Positions 24,111 to 33,303 are shown, counted from the stretch's first letter. The stretch is 64,000 nt of DNA from Amycolatopsis sp. QT-25 (GCF_029369745.1 NZ_CP120210.1:7378001-7442000); one strand, 5' to 3'. The notes: generated from the sequence alone by a model not told the origin. Numbers and translations: made by a program.

Positions 24111-25085
24111 CTAGGTGGTGGACTGGGGTGCTTCGAGCAAGAGCCTGCCATGCGCCCGCTTGGCCACCAACTCGCCGGGTAGCCAGACCCCGCCCTGACC
24201 CCGCCAGTTCCCCACCAGCGCGTCGACCGAACGCAGGTGGGCGTCGGTGAGTTCGCGGACCCCGGAGTCCAGCAGCCACCTGCGCAGGACGCGCCGTCGC
24301 AGCGCGGGCGGTTCGGTGGCGAGCACCGCGGCGTCGAGCCCTTCGCCGGTGAAGGCGCGCAGGTGGACCTCGTCCGCGAGTGTGTCCAACGCCTCGGTGT
24401 CCTCGCGCAGTTGCGCGGCCGTGCGGGCGAGCGAGGCCGCGACACCGCCGGAGAGCACGCCCTCCAGAAGGGGCAGCACTTCCGTCCTCAACCGGACACG
24501 GGTGAACCGCGCGTCCTCGTTGTGCGGGTCCTGCCACGGGTCGACGCCGAACGCCCGGCAAGCCTGCCGGGTGGTGGCGCGGGGGATGTTGAGCAGAGGC
24601 CGTCCCCAAGGCGGGTCATATGGCCGCATCCCGGCCAGCGACCGCGGTCCGGAGCCCCGGCCGAGGCCGAGCAGCACGGTCTCGGCCTGGTCGTCGAGGG
24701 TGTGGCCGAGCAGGACGAGGCCGTGCCCGTCGGGGAGCGCGGAACGCAGGGCGCCGTAGCGGGCCCGGCGGGCCGCGGCTTCCGGTCCCCCCGCGCCCTC
24801 GACCCGCACCCTCAGGACCTCGGCGGTGTCGGCACCCAGTTCGCGCGCCGTGCTCGCGGCTCGAGCGGCTGTTTCGGCGGAACCGGCCTGGAGGCCGTGG
24901 TCGACGACGAGTGCCCGCACCTTCAGCCCGGCGCGGGAGCCGACGAACGCCGCCGCTTCGGCCAGCGCCAGGGAGTCCGCGCCACCGGAGACGGCGACAC
25001 ACACCTCGTCGGCGACCTTCGCCGACGGCAGGAAATCCCGTACGGCCGACCGCACGGCCGCGATCGCCGGATCCGGTCCGCTCAC
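24111..25085 (-). CDS. tilS: tRNA(Ile)-lysidine synthase
   Basis: 324 residues from GTG 25085; converts the wobble C of tRNA-Ile(CAU) to lysidine with ATP and lysine, which switches decoding from Met to Ile. The N-terminal PP-loop SGGADS is at residues 33-38, followed by VVDHGLQAGSAETAA and LGHTLDDQAETVLLGLGRGSG. It is shorter than E. coli TilS (about 430), as usual in actinobacteria lacking the extra C-terminal domains. The start overlaps the stop of the upstream gene (GTGA). Confidence 0.95.
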   Translation of the reverse strand: MSGPDPAIAAVRSAVRDFLPSAKVADEVCVAVSGGADSLALAEAAAFVGSRAGLKVRALVVDHGLQAGSAETAARAASTARELGADTAEVLRVRVEGAGGPEAAARRARYGALRSALPDGHGLVLLGHTLDDQAETVLLGLGRGSGPRSLAGMRPYDPPWGRPLLNIPRATTRQACRAFGVDPWQDPHNEDARFTRVRLRTEVLPLLEGVLSGGVAASLARTAAQLREDTEALDTLADEVHLRAFTGEGLDAAVLATEPPALRRRVLRRWLLDSGVRELTDAHLRSVDALVGNWRGQGGVWLPGELVAKRAHGRLLLEAPQSTT

Positions 25086-26143
25086 CCGTGCAGGCGCCGC
25101 ACCCAGGCCGCCGGATCGGTGATCTCGGCCCTGGTCGGCAACGTGTTCGGCGAGGTCCACACCGCGTTGAAGCCGTCCATGCCGACGGTGTCGACGACGT
25201 GCTTGGTGAACTTCGCGCCCTGTTCGTACTGGCGCAGTTTCGCGTCCACGCCGAGCAGGCTGCGCAGCACGCGGTCGATCAGGCCGCCGCCCTTGCGCCG
25301 GGCGGTGAACCGCGCCCGGATCAGCTCGACACTCGGCACGACCCGCGGTCCGACGGCGTCCATCACGAAATCGGCGTGCCCCTCCAGCAGCGTGGAGAGG
25401 GCGAGGAGCCGGTCGAACACCGCGCGTTCGCCCGGCGACTGCAGGAGCTCGGCGAGTCCGGCGCCGCCCGCCGCGCCCTTGCCGATCTGCTTGATGGTGT
25501 CCGGCAGGCGGCCGACCAGATCGCTCAGCCCGTCCGCGTCCCGGCCGGCGAGCCCGCCGATCAGGCGCTCGACCTCGTCGGCGAAGTAGTCACGCAGCCA
25601 GGTGACGGCGGTGAACTGCAAGCGGTGGGTGCATTCGTGCAAGCAGACCCACAGCCGGAAATCGTGTCCCGGCACGTCCATCGCGCGCTGGGCGGCGACC
25701 ACGTTCGGCGCGACGAGCACCAGCTGTCCGTGGCGTTCCGGCCCGCCGAACGGGTCGTACTGGCCGAGCACGCGCGAAGCCAGGAAGGCGAGCACCAGTC
25801 CGGTCTGGACACCGGCGCCCCCGGCCAGCACGGGCGCCAGCGGGCCGCCTTGGGCCGACGGCAGCGCGCGGCCGGTGAGCGCGTCGAGCCCCGCGGCGGC
25901 GGAACGGACCCAACCGGGCCTGTCGACGACTTCGGCGGGCAGCAGCGGCAGGTCGAGGCCGAGGCCGGTCAGCTCGCGGACGTGCCCCTCCGCCTCACTG
26001 GTCAGCTCGCGCAGATCGGCGACGGCTTCTTCGGCCTCTTCGCGGTCGACCGCCGGACCGCCGCGCACCAGGAGGGCGCCCGTCGAGGCGGCCAGGGACC
26101 AGTCGACCATCGAACGTGTCTTGGCCGGCGTTTCCTCAGTCAC
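25082..26143 (-). CDS. DUF2342 zinc-metalloprotease-like protein (Rv3626c type)
   Basis: 353 residues. The family is annotated as coenzyme F420 biosynthesis-associated or zinc-dependent metalloprotease. The zinc motif is HECTHRLQF (HExxH), preceded by LVLVAPNVVAAQRAMDVPG and followed downstream by GHADFVMDAVG, which could supply the third ligand. Substrate and real activity are unknown; the F420 link comes from genome co-occurrence reported for the family, not from chemistry. It forms an operon with tilS and hpt, in the same order as Rv3626c-Rv3624c. Confidence 0.88.
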   Translation of the reverse strand: MTEETPAKTRSMVDWSLAASTGALLVRGGPAVDREEAEEAVADLRELTSEAEGHVRELTGLGLDLPLLPAEVVDRPGWVRSAAAGLDALTGRALPSAQGGPLAPVLAGGAGVQTGLVLAFLASRVLGQYDPFGGPERHGQLVLVAPNVVAAQRAMDVPGHDFRLWVCLHECTHRLQFTAVTWLRDYFADEVERLIGGLAGRDADGLSDLVGRLPDTIKQIGKGAAGGAGLAELLQSPGERAVFDRLLALSTLLEGHADFVMDAVGPRVVPSVELIRARFTARRKGGGLIDRVLRSLLGVDAKLRQYEQGAKFTKHVVDTVGMDGFNAVWTSPNTLPTRAEITDPAAWVRRLHG

Positions 26144-26210
26144 TCTTATGACGCTACCCGCTGGAAGACCGGTTTCCGTCCCGACTTCGGCACGCTCCGA
26201 TTCCGGTCGC

Positions 26211-28337
26211 TCACCGGCAGCCGCACTGGTGCAGGGTCGCCGCGACGACGTCGAGCGCGGCCCTGCCCTTGTTCTGGTCCGAACCGGACGACATCAGCGC
26301 GAACACCAGCATCCGGCCGTCGGTGTCCAGCACCACGCCCGCCAGGGTGTTCACCCCGGACAGGGTGCCCGTCTTGCCACGCACCCAGCCGCGGCCCGCG
26401 GCCGAAGCCGGATCGCCGTAGCGCTTCTCCAGCGTCCCGCTGCCACCCGCGACGGGAAGGCCCGCCAGCAGGGGGCGCAGTTTGGCCGTCCTCGGGTCCT
26501 TGCCGTCCGGCGCCGCCGCGACCGCGAGGATCTCGCTGAGCACCTTGGCCGGGATCTTGTTCTGGTCGGACAGTCCGCTGCCGTCGTTGATCTGGACGCC
26601 GGTGAGGTCGAACCCGGCCTGGTCGAGCACGTTCATCGTCGCGGTCGCGCCGCCGGTGAACGACGGTTCGGCGCCCTTCGTGAGCGCGATCTGGCGGGCG
26701 AGGACGTCGGCCATCAGGTTGTCCGAAAGCTGCATCAGGGAGCTGGCGAACTCCGAGAGAGGCTGCGATTTGACCTCGCCGAGCACCTTCGCGTCCTTCG
26801 GCGCCGTCGTCGTCCCGCCGGCTTGGGCTTCGAGCTTGCCCGCGATCTTCTGGGTCAGGGCGGCCGCCGGGTTCGCGACGCGGGGCGAATGGTCGTTCTT
26901 CGGGTCGGCGCGGCCGCCGTCGGCCATCACGGGAAGGACCGGCGCCATGTAGGTGTTGCCGGCGGCGGTGTCCTCCGGGTCCCAGCCCTTCGCGGACGTC
27001 GGCCCCTTGAACACGCTGATGTCCAGCTGGACCTTGGCGATCTTGCCACCGGCGGCCTTCTTGACCTGGGCGACGAGGTCGTCGACGTGCGCGGCGCCCG
27101 GATACAGCGGCGAGTCGGTGCCCAACGGCAGCGACGTCAGCGAGGGGTCGCCGCCCGCGACGAGGATCACCGTGCCCGGTTCGGCGCCCTGGACGATCTT
27201 CGTCGAGATCTGCGTCCCGTGGTCCATCGACAGCAGCGCGGCCGCCACGACGAGGATCTTCGTGGTCGAGGCCGGCGTCAGCGCGGTGCCGGAGTTCTTG
27301 TCCCAGAGGACGTTCCCGGTCGCCGCGTCCACCACGGTGCCGGTGAGCGTGCCGAGGTCCGCGGCGGCGGCGGGGCCTGCCAGCGCGGCCGCGAGACCTT
27401 CCTTCGTCGGCGCGGCGCCGTTGACATCCGGGCCGTGCAGGACCCGGGTGACCGCGGCGGGCTTGGGGATCTCACCCTTCGGCGCGTTCGGCGCCCAGGG
27501 CAGGCCGAGCCGGTTCGACACCTTCGGCATCGCGGCGGCCCCACCCATCCCGGCGAGCAGCAGGACGACGACCAGGGTCGTGATCAGCAGGGCCTTGCGC
27601 CTGCGCTTCGGCTTCGGCGCGGGCGCGGCCTCGGTTCCGGCCGCCGGGGGTTCCTGGGACGGCGGCTCGGGCCGCTGGATCCCGACGGTGGCTTCGGCGT
27701 CGAAGCGTTCTTCGGACGGCTCGATGCGGACGGGGCGCGCGTGCATGGTCGCGGACGGGACCGGCGCGGGAAGCGGCGGCTCGATCCGGCCCTGCTCGGG
27801 ACGGCGCCGCGGCTCCTGGCGCCGCGGCTCCTGGCGCGGCGGCTCCTGGCGCGGTGACTCCTGCCTCGCCGGCTCCTGCCCCGGTGACTCCTGCCTCGCC
27901 GGCTCCTGGCTCGGCTCGGGTGCCGGGGGCTCTGCCTCACGCGGTGGTGTGACGGGGTCCCGGTCGAACTGGTCCCAGTCCGGTTCGTCCCCGTACTGCG
28001 GCTGGACCGGCTTGACGAAGCGCGTCTTCGGCTCTTCGTCCTGCTCCGGCTCGGCCGGCGTCACGGGCGTCACCGGCTCGAAGGCGGACCACTGCGGTGT
28101 CGGGGTCTTCGGAACGTCCGGTTCCTCGTCGAGGCTCCCGGCCTCGACGACGGGCTGGAACCACGAGCCACTTTCAGGTGTGACCTTCGGCACTGACAGC
28201 TCTTCGGTCTTGCCGTTCGCCAGGCCCGACATGGGCAACCAGACGGTGGCTTCACCCTCCCGCTTGGCGCCCTGGGGCTCGGCGGATGAGGTGTCCTTGT
28301 CGTCCGACGGCCACCTCGGGACATCGTTCTCCGGCAC
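26211..28337 (-). CDS. dacB: D-alanyl-D-alanine carboxypeptidase/endopeptidase (PBP4, S13)
   Basis: 708 residues from GTG 28337, chosen because AAGGAG lies six bases before it. A cytoplasmic N-terminal region of about 260 residues, rich in Pro, Glu and Arg with repeats of the RQEPR type, precedes a single membrane helix (KALLITTLVVVLLLAGMGG). The extracytoplasmic S13 domain carries SxxK as PASTTKIL, the SxN motif SDNLMADVL and KTG as GKTGTLSGVNTLAG. It trims peptidoglycan stem peptides. The long cytoplasmic tail is a lineage feature, perhaps a signalling or tethering element. Counterpart of Rv3627c, divergent from ppa. Confidence 0.93.
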   Translation of the reverse strand: MPENDVPRWPSDDKDTSSAEPQGAKREGEATVWLPMSGLANGKTEELSVPKVTPESGSWFQPVVEAGSLDEEPDVPKTPTPQWSAFEPVTPVTPAEPEQDEEPKTRFVKPVQPQYGDEPDWDQFDRDPVTPPREAEPPAPEPSQEPARQESPGQEPARQESPRQEPPRQEPRRQEPRRRPEQGRIEPPLPAPVPSATMHARPVRIEPSEERFDAEATVGIQRPEPPSQEPPAAGTEAAPAPKPKRRRKALLITTLVVVLLLAGMGGAAAMPKVSNRLGLPWAPNAPKGEIPKPAAVTRVLHGPDVNGAAPTKEGLAAALAGPAAAADLGTLTGTVVDAATGNVLWDKNSGTALTPASTTKILVVAAALLSMDHGTQISTKIVQGAEPGTVILVAGGDPSLTSLPLGTDSPLYPGAAHVDDLVAQVKKAAGGKIAKVQLDISVFKGPTSAKGWDPEDTAAGNTYMAPVLPVMADGGRADPKNDHSPRVANPAAALTQKIAGKLEAQAGGTTTAPKDAKVLGEVKSQPLSEFASSLMQLSDNLMADVLARQIALTKGAEPSFTGGATATMNVLDQAGFDLTGVQINDGSGLSDQNKIPAKVLSEILAVAAAPDGKDPRTAKLRPLLAGLPVAGGSGTLEKRYGDPASAAGRGWVRGKTGTLSGVNTLAGVVLDTDGRMLVFALMSSGSDQNKGRAALDVVAATLHQCGCR

Positions 28338-28504
28338 GCAACGCTCCTTCATCCACCGTCCGAGGAAGGGGCCAAGCTCACATACGACCACATCGATGCG
28401 ACCACCCGGGCCCCCGTGGTCCACACTAGTGAAGACAAGACCATGAACTCGGTGAGCCGTCCGCGACGCCCGCGCGGACCAAAGATGAGAGCAGCGAGGT
28501 CGGC

Positions 28505-29023
28505 GTGGAATTCGACGTCACTATCGAAATCCCCAAGGGGGAGCGCAACAAATACGAGGTGGACCACAAGACCGGTCGGATCAAACTCGACCGGACGCTG
28601 TTCACCGCCACGCAGTACCCCGCCGACTACGGGTTCATCGACGACACCCTCGGTCAGGACGGCGACCCGCTCGACGTGCTGGTGCTCGTCCAGGAGCCGA
28701 CCTTCCCCGGCTGCCTGATCCGCTGCCGCGCGATCGGGATGTTCCGGATGACCGACGAGAAGGGCCCGGACGACAAGGTCCTCGCCGTCCCGACGAACGA
28801 CCCGCGCCTGGAGCACCTGCGCGACATCCACCACCTCAACGAGTTCCACAAGCTCGAGATCCAGCACTTCTTCGAGGTGTACAAGGACCTGGAGCCGGGC
28901 AAGAGCGTCGAGGGTTCGAGCTGGGTCGGGCGCTCCGAGGCCGAGGCCGAGATCAAGCGTTCGTTCGAGCGCGAGACCGACCGGCTGGCCAAGGAGGCCG
29001 TCGACGGTCCGGCGGCTCACTAG
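28505..29023 (+). CDS. ppa: Inorganic pyrophosphatase (family I)
   Basis: 172 residues from GTG 28505; hydrolyses cytosolic pyrophosphate. The MEFDVTIEIPKGERNKYEVD start, the metal-binding signature DGDPLDVLVLV (three Asp ligands) and the DDKVLAVP region are typical of the soluble hexameric enzyme. The window also encodes the membrane proton-pumping pyrophosphatase hppA at 56.4 kb, so this organism can either dissipate or conserve the energy of pyrophosphate. It is divergent from dacB, as Rv3628 is from Rv3627c. Confidence 0.97.
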   Translation: MEFDVTIEIPKGERNKYEVDHKTGRIKLDRTLFTATQYPADYGFIDDTLGQDGDPLDVLVLVQEPTFPGCLIRCRAIGMFRMTDEKGPDDKVLAVPTNDPRLEHLRDIHHLNEFHKLEIQHFFEVYKDLEPGKSVEGSSWVGRSEAEAEIKRSFERETDRLAKEAVDGPAAH

Positions 29024-29053
29024 TCGCTCATCCGCCGGGCTGCACCTTCCCCG

Positions 29054-29108
29054 GTACGTGAAGGCCCCCTTCCTTGCGCCTGGCGCAAGGAAGGGGGCCT
29101 TCACGTAC
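29054..29108. terminator. 27-bp perfect palindrome between ppa and glyA
   Basis: The left arm starts GTACGTGAAGGCCCCCTTCC and continues to GCGCC at 29080; the right arm is its exact complement to 29108, with one base at the centre. It lies between converging stops and can terminate both transcripts. The TGAAGGCCCCCT core recurs at 31327. Confidence 0.85.
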
Positions 29109-29156
29109 TTCGACTGCACCTCCCGGCGTCAGGCGAAGAATTCCGGAGTGTCGCGA

Positions 29157-30425
29157 CTACGCCGAGTAGCCCGGGATCGGGAACGGCGCCAGGAACTCAC
29201 GGATCTCGGCGGCGATGGTGTCCAAAGCGGACTGTTCCTCGTTCGCCGCCGCGGTGATGGTGCGGTCGATCCAGTCCGCGACCCGCACCTGGTGCTCCGG
29301 CTTGAGCCCGCGCGTGGTGATCGCGGAGGTGCCGAGCCGGATGCCGGACGGATCGAACGGTTTGCGCGGGTCGAACGGCACGGTGTTGTAGTTCAGTTCG
29401 ATCCCGGCGCGGTCCAGCGCCTGCGCGGCGGGTTTGCCCGGCACGTTCTTGTTCGTCAGGTCGATCAGCAGCAGGTGGTTGTCGGTGCCGCCGGACACGA
29501 GGTCGTAGCCGCGTTCCACCAGCGCCTCGCCGAGCGCACGCGCGTTGGCCACGATGGCGTGCGCGTAGTCGGCGAACTCCGGCTTCTGCGCCTCGCCCAG
29601 CGCGACGGCGATCGCGGCGGTCGTGTGGTTGTGCGGACCGCCCTGCAGACCGGGGAACACCGCCTTGTCCACGGCCTTCGCGTGGTCGGCGTCGGAGAGG
29701 ATCATCGCGCCGCGCGGACCACGCAGGGTCTTGTGCGTGGTCGTGGTGACCACCTGCGCGTGCCCGACCGGCGACGGGTGCGCGCCGCCGGCGACGAGGC
29801 CGGCGATGTGCGCGATGTCGGCGACCAGGACGGCGTCGACCTCGCGGGCGATCTCCGCGAACGCCGGGAAGTCGATGGTGCGCGGGATCGCGGTGCCACC
29901 CGCGAAGATCAGCTTCGGCCGGTGCTTCAGCGCGAGTTCGCGGACCTGGTCGAGGTCGACGCGACCGGTCTCCTTGCGGACGCCGTAGCGGACCGGGGTG
30001 AACCACTTGCCGGTCGCGGACGCGCTCCAGCCGTGCGTGAGATGGCCGCCGTCCGGGAGCGCCATGCCGAGGATGGTGTCCCCCGGCTGCGCGAAAGCGA
30101 GGTACACCGCCAAGTTCGCCGGGGAGCCGGAATACGGCTGGACGTTCGCGTGGTCGGCGCCGAAGACGGCCTTCGCGCGCTCGATGGCGAGCTTCTCGAC
30201 CTGGTCGACGACCTGCTGGCCCTCGTAGTACCGCTTGCCGGCGTAGCCCTCGGAGTACTTGTTGGTGAGGACGGTGCCCGTCGCCTCCAGCACGGCCTGG
30301 GAGACGTAGTTCTCGGACGCGATCAGGCGGATCTTGTCGTGCTGGCGCTTCGCCTCGTCCTCGACGAGCCCCGCGATCTGCGGGTCGGCGGCGGCGAGCG
30401 CGGAAAGTTCGGGCTGGTGGGTCAT
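29157..30425 (-). CDS. glyA: Serine hydroxymethyltransferase
   Basis: 422 residues from ATG 30425; interconverts serine and glycine, loading one-carbon units on tetrahydrofolate. It is a PLP enzyme: the cofactor lysine is in VVTTTTHKTLRGPRGA, and the N-terminal IRLIASENYVSQAVLEATG and YSEGYAGKRYYEGQQ motifs are intact. The frame extends 26 residues upstream without conservation. Functionally it uses the folate made by the fol genes of this window, but it is not in their operon. Confidence 0.97.
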   Translation of the reverse strand: MTHQPELSALAAADPQIAGLVEDEAKRQHDKIRLIASENYVSQAVLEATGTVLTNKYSEGYAGKRYYEGQQVVDQVEKLAIERAKAVFGADHANVQPYSGSPANLAVYLAFAQPGDTILGMALPDGGHLTHGWSASATGKWFTPVRYGVRKETGRVDLDQVRELALKHRPKLIFAGGTAIPRTIDFPAFAEIAREVDAVLVADIAHIAGLVAGGAHPSPVGHAQVVTTTTHKTLRGPRGAMILSDADHAKAVDKAVFPGLQGGPHNHTTAAIAVALGEAQKPEFADYAHAIVANARALGEALVERGYDLVSGGTDNHLLLIDLTNKNVPGKPAAQALDRAGIELNYNTVPFDPRKPFDPSGIRLGTSAITTRGLKPEHQVRVADWIDRTITAAANEEQSALDTIAAEIREFLAPFPIPGYSA

Positions 30426-30782
30426 CGGACGTACTCCTGCCAGAGACGGCCGGACCCAGGCGCGCGGTACCGGCCTTGTCGTCGCTTCCCGGTGGTGCTC
30501 CACCTCAAATGGCGCCAGTCGCTGGTGCGGCCAAGCCTAGAGCACGGGCCGGGGCTCGGTGTGCCGACGATGTCCGGCGCACCACCGGCGGCTGCGTCCG
30601 GCCGCGCGACCGCAGAACTGCCTGCGCGCGGACGGCACGGCGTTCGATCCGCCGCCGGCCGGCGGCCGCGGATTCGTCGGGCAGCGCCGGGACCGGCGGC
30701 CGACTCGAGCGCCGCCTGGTGGGTCTTCTTCTTCGACTTCGGTGCCATACGGCCGAAGCCATGATCTCCAGTTTCTGGAGGG
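30426..30782 (-). other. glyA upstream region, no supported gene
   Basis: A 357-bp interval between glyA and the carbonic anhydrase gene. A minus-strand frame starts at ATG 30748 with MAPKSKKKTHQAALESAAG and ends exactly at glyA (ATGA overlap), 108 residues, very rich in Arg, Pro and Gly. Its first 20 codons look coding, but after about codon 20 the third-position GC bias shifts to another frame that ends at 30505. It may be a short basic protein with a frameshift, or only leader DNA. I see no known glycine or folate riboswitch core. Confidence 0.3.
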
Positions 30783-31304
30783 TCAATCGATCGGCTTGCT
30801 GCCTTCCGCGTGACGGCGCGCCAGCTCCTGGTAGATCGCCGCGTTGTGCTCGACCCAGCCGCGGGCGGTGCCGTCGAGCGGGACGTGCTTCTTCGCCGGG
30901 CTGCCCATGGCGACCGTCTCCGGCGGGACCACCATCCCCGGCGTGACCGTGGCACCGGCCGCGACCAGGGCCTTCGCCCCGATCTGCGCCTTGTCGAGCA
31001 CGATGGAGCCGTTCCCGATCAGCGCCTGCTCGCCGATCGTGCAGTCGTGCACGAGGCACTGGTGCCCGACGGTGACGTTCTTGCCGACCTCGGTCACGCC
31101 GCCGTTGACGTGGATGACCGAGTTGTCCTGGATGTTGGCGCCCTCGCGGATGAGGATCCTCCCGAAGTCGGCGCGCAGCACGGCGCCGTACCAGACGGAA
31201 GCGCCCTTCTCGACGACGACGTCGCCGATCAGGGTGGCGGTGGGGGCGATCCACGCTTCGGGATCCACCTGGGGACGGTGCCCCTCGAATTCGAACATCG
31301 GCAT
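30783..31304 (-). CDS. Gamma-class carbonic anhydrase family protein
   Basis: 173 residues, left-handed beta-helix made of hexapeptide repeats (I-G-A/E-x-A-x pattern). The three zinc histidines of the gamma class are present at His65 (NSVIHVNGG) and His81 and His86 (GHQCLVH). The Arg and Gln residues near the site (LRADFGR, NIQDNS) are conserved. The extra acidic loop of archaeal Cam with its catalytic Glu is absent, as in the CamH/YrdA subgroup, whose hydration activity varies. Cytoplasmic. Probable role in bicarbonate supply; the substrate is unproven. Confidence 0.88.
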   Translation of the reverse strand: MPMFEFEGHRPQVDPEAWIAPTATLIGDVVVEKGASVWYGAVLRADFGRILIREGANIQDNSVIHVNGGVTEVGKNVTVGHQCLVHDCTIGEQALIGNGSIVLDKAQIGAKALVAAGATVTPGMVVPPETVAMGSPAKKHVPLDGTARGWVEHNAAIYQELARRHAEGSKPID

Positions 31305-31326
31305 GCCCGCACCCTATGCCGAAAGT

Positions 31327-31365
31327 CCGTGAAGGCCCCCTGGAGAGACCAGGAGGCCTTCACGG
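31327..31365. terminator. Hairpin downstream of the M14 carboxypeptidase gene
   Basis: Arms CCGTGAAGGCCCCCTGG and CCAGGAGGCCTTCACGG (one bulge) with a five-base loop, eight bases after the stop at 31374 on the minus strand. It shares the GTGAAGGCCCCCT core with the palindrome after ppa. Confidence 0.75.
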
Positions 31366-31373
31366 AACGTCGC

Positions 31374-32618
31374 TCAGCCGATGGCGGTGTTCAGCAGGAG
31401 GTCCACGGCGCGGTCGTTACGCGTGGTCTCCCGGACGATCACCTCGTCGGGCGGGTAGAAACCGGGGTTGGCGCCCCGCGGGTACATCTCGAAGGTGAAG
31501 CTCAGGATCTTGTGGGTGCCCCACATCCAGTCGTCGATGGTCCCGTCCGTGATGTACAGGTCGCTCGACTGCTGCGGCGTGTAGCCGTTGGTCGCCGCCA
31601 GCTGCCTGCCCAGCGTCTGGAAACGCTGCGCCTCGGCCGCCGTCATGCCCGGCGCGGTGTCGTTGTAGGTGAAACCGAACGGCCACAGCACGAGTTCCGA
31701 ATAGGTGTGGAAGTCGATGCTCGCCTTGATCTGCTGGACGCCGCCGATCTTGCGCGAGTTCACGAAGTTGGACACCGCCCTGGTCTCCGGGGCGGAGAAC
31801 GCCGACGGGCCGCGGTAGGTGTCGCTGGTCGTCGAACCCGACGAACCGCCGCAGCAGCCCCAGTTGTAGGCCCAGTTGCGGTTGGGGTCGGTGCCGTTGC
31901 CCTGGCGGTTCTTGCGCCAGTACTTGTAGCTGCCGCCGGAGATGTCGTACTCCGAGCCGTCCGGGTTGACGTTCGGGATCACGTAGATCTCGACGCTGTC
32001 GACGAAGCGTTTGATCGCCGGGTCGGAGGCGTAGCTCTGGGTGAACCGGTTCACGATCCGCAGGCACATCTCGGTGGTGAGGTGCTCGCGGGCGTGCTGG
32101 TTGCAGGTGAAGAGGACTTCGGGCTCGTTCTCGTCCGTGGCGACGTTGTCGCTGATCTTCAGCATGTTCAGCGCGCGGCCCTGGTACGAGTTGCCGACGC
32201 TGCTCAGCCGCGCGATCGAGCCGAAGGTCGACTGGGCGTTGCGCAGTTCGGTCGTGACCTCGGCGTAGTTGTGGTAGCCGGAGTCCGACGGCGGGAAGTC
32301 GTTGATCGCGTTGGTGCCGAGGGTCTCCGACCTGTCGACGACACCCCGCTGCTCGACCCGGAAGCCGAGCGAGCGGATCTTCGCCGCGTCGCGCGCCTCA
32401 CCGATGAACGTGGTCGTGCCGCCCGCGGAGCCGAGTACATCGACGCCCAGCCGGGAGATTTGGGTGCGCTGCTGGGAAGTCCCGGTGCCGAAGACCTCGT
32501 AGATCTGGACCTGCGCGTCTTCGGCCTGCTGGTCGGCGGTCGCCGGACTCGCGGCGACCGGGATGGTGAACGCCGCGACGGCCGCGATCGCCACGGCCAT
32601 GCACCGTCTTATGCGCAT
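31374..32618 (-). CDS. Secreted M14 zinc carboxypeptidase
   Basis: 414 residues. An N-terminal signal peptide (MRIRRCMAVAIAAVAAFTIP then Ala-rich to about residue 29) is followed by a pro-region with the pattern of an M14 propeptide, then the catalytic domain. Zinc ligands are His175 and Glu178 in NQHAREHLTTE, with the third His in IDFHTYSELVLWPFG; the catalytic Glu is in SFTFEMYPRG. It resembles carboxypeptidase T of Thermoactinomyces and the Streptomyces secreted zinc carboxypeptidases, which remove C-terminal residues of broad specificity. It serves extracellular peptide scavenging. Confidence 0.93.
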   Translation of the reverse strand: MRIRRCMAVAIAAVAAFTIPVAASPATADQQAEDAQVQIYEVFGTGTSQQRTQISRLGVDVLGSAGGTTTFIGEARDAAKIRSLGFRVEQRGVVDRSETLGTNAINDFPPSDSGYHNYAEVTTELRNAQSTFGSIARLSSVGNSYQGRALNMLKISDNVATDENEPEVLFTCNQHAREHLTTEMCLRIVNRFTQSYASDPAIKRFVDSVEIYVIPNVNPDGSEYDISGGSYKYWRKNRQGNGTDPNRNWAYNWGCCGGSSGSTTSDTYRGPSAFSAPETRAVSNFVNSRKIGGVQQIKASIDFHTYSELVLWPFGFTYNDTAPGMTAAEAQRFQTLGRQLAATNGYTPQQSSDLYITDGTIDDWMWGTHKILSFTFEMYPRGANPGFYPPDEVIVRETTRNDRAVDLLLNTAIG

Positions 32619-32715
32619 CGTCGTCTCCTAGCTCTGGGCAAGGGAAGGGAACCTCACCATGGCCGGAGCCGGAAGAGGAGAACAATCCGTAATGGTACGG
32701 ATCTAATGCGTATTT

Positions 32716-33303
32716 CTACCCGTAGTTCGCGAAACAGAGCGCTTCGATGTCGCCGCGCAGTGCGGCGAACGGCCGCCGCCGGACACGCTGCTGGACGATC
32801 GCGCCGAGCAGGTAGGACAGCAGGGCCCGTGCCCGCGCCCGCGGGTCTTCGACGTCGAGCGGGGCGAGCAGTTCCGCGAGCAGTTCGGTGATCGAGGTCA
32901 GCATGACGTCGATGGCCTGCGGATGCTGCGCGCGGCCCGCCGCGATCCAGTACTCGAACCAGAGAAAGGCCGCGTTCGGGCGGCCGGAGAACTCGGCGAG
33001 GAAGGCTTCGAGCGCCGCGAAGAGCCGCTCGTCCGGGTGATCGTGCTGCGCCGAAATTTTGCGCAAATCGGCCGTGAACGTTGTGATGTGCGCCGCCATC
33101 GCCCGGTCGATCAGGACGTCGATGTCCGCGAAGTAGTAATGAATCGCACTCTTCGTGAGCGGCCCGGCCTCCGCGATCGCGCGCACGGTGCAGCCGGCGA
33201 GGCCGTCCCTGGCGAGCACGACACGCGTCGCTTCCACGATCTGCTCCTGTTTCTGCAGTTGATTGGGGGAGAGCCGGGCGCTGCGGCCGGGAACGGCGGT
33301 CAC
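32716..33303 (-). CDS. TetR-family transcriptional regulator
   Basis: 195 residues from GTG 33303. The N-terminal HTH is typical: QEQIVEATRVVLARDGLAGCTVRAIAEAGPLTKSAIHYYFADIDVLIDRAM. The C-terminal ligand and dimer domain is helical (residues 60-190). Targets are unknown; it lies upstream of the secreted carboxypeptidase gene on the same strand and is divergent from the GreA-like gene, so either could be controlled by it. Confidence 0.88.
   Translation of the reverse strand: MTAVPGRSARLSPNQLQKQEQIVEATRVVLARDGLAGCTVRAIAEAGPLTKSAIHYYFADIDVLIDRAMAAHITTFTADLRKISAQHDHPDERLFAALEAFLAEFSGRPNAAFLWFEYWIAAGRAQHPQAIDVMLTSITELLAELLAPLDVEDPRARARALLSYLLGAIVQQRVRRRPFAALRGDIEALCFANYG

Noticed and set aside
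24620..26539. 639-codon plus-strand open frame
   Set aside because: Antisense of tilS and the DUF2342 gene; third-position GC bias belongs to the minus strand.
30426..30782. glyA riboswitch (glycine or tetrahydrofolate)
   Set aside because: No conserved core or paired elements of those classes could be recognised in the leader.
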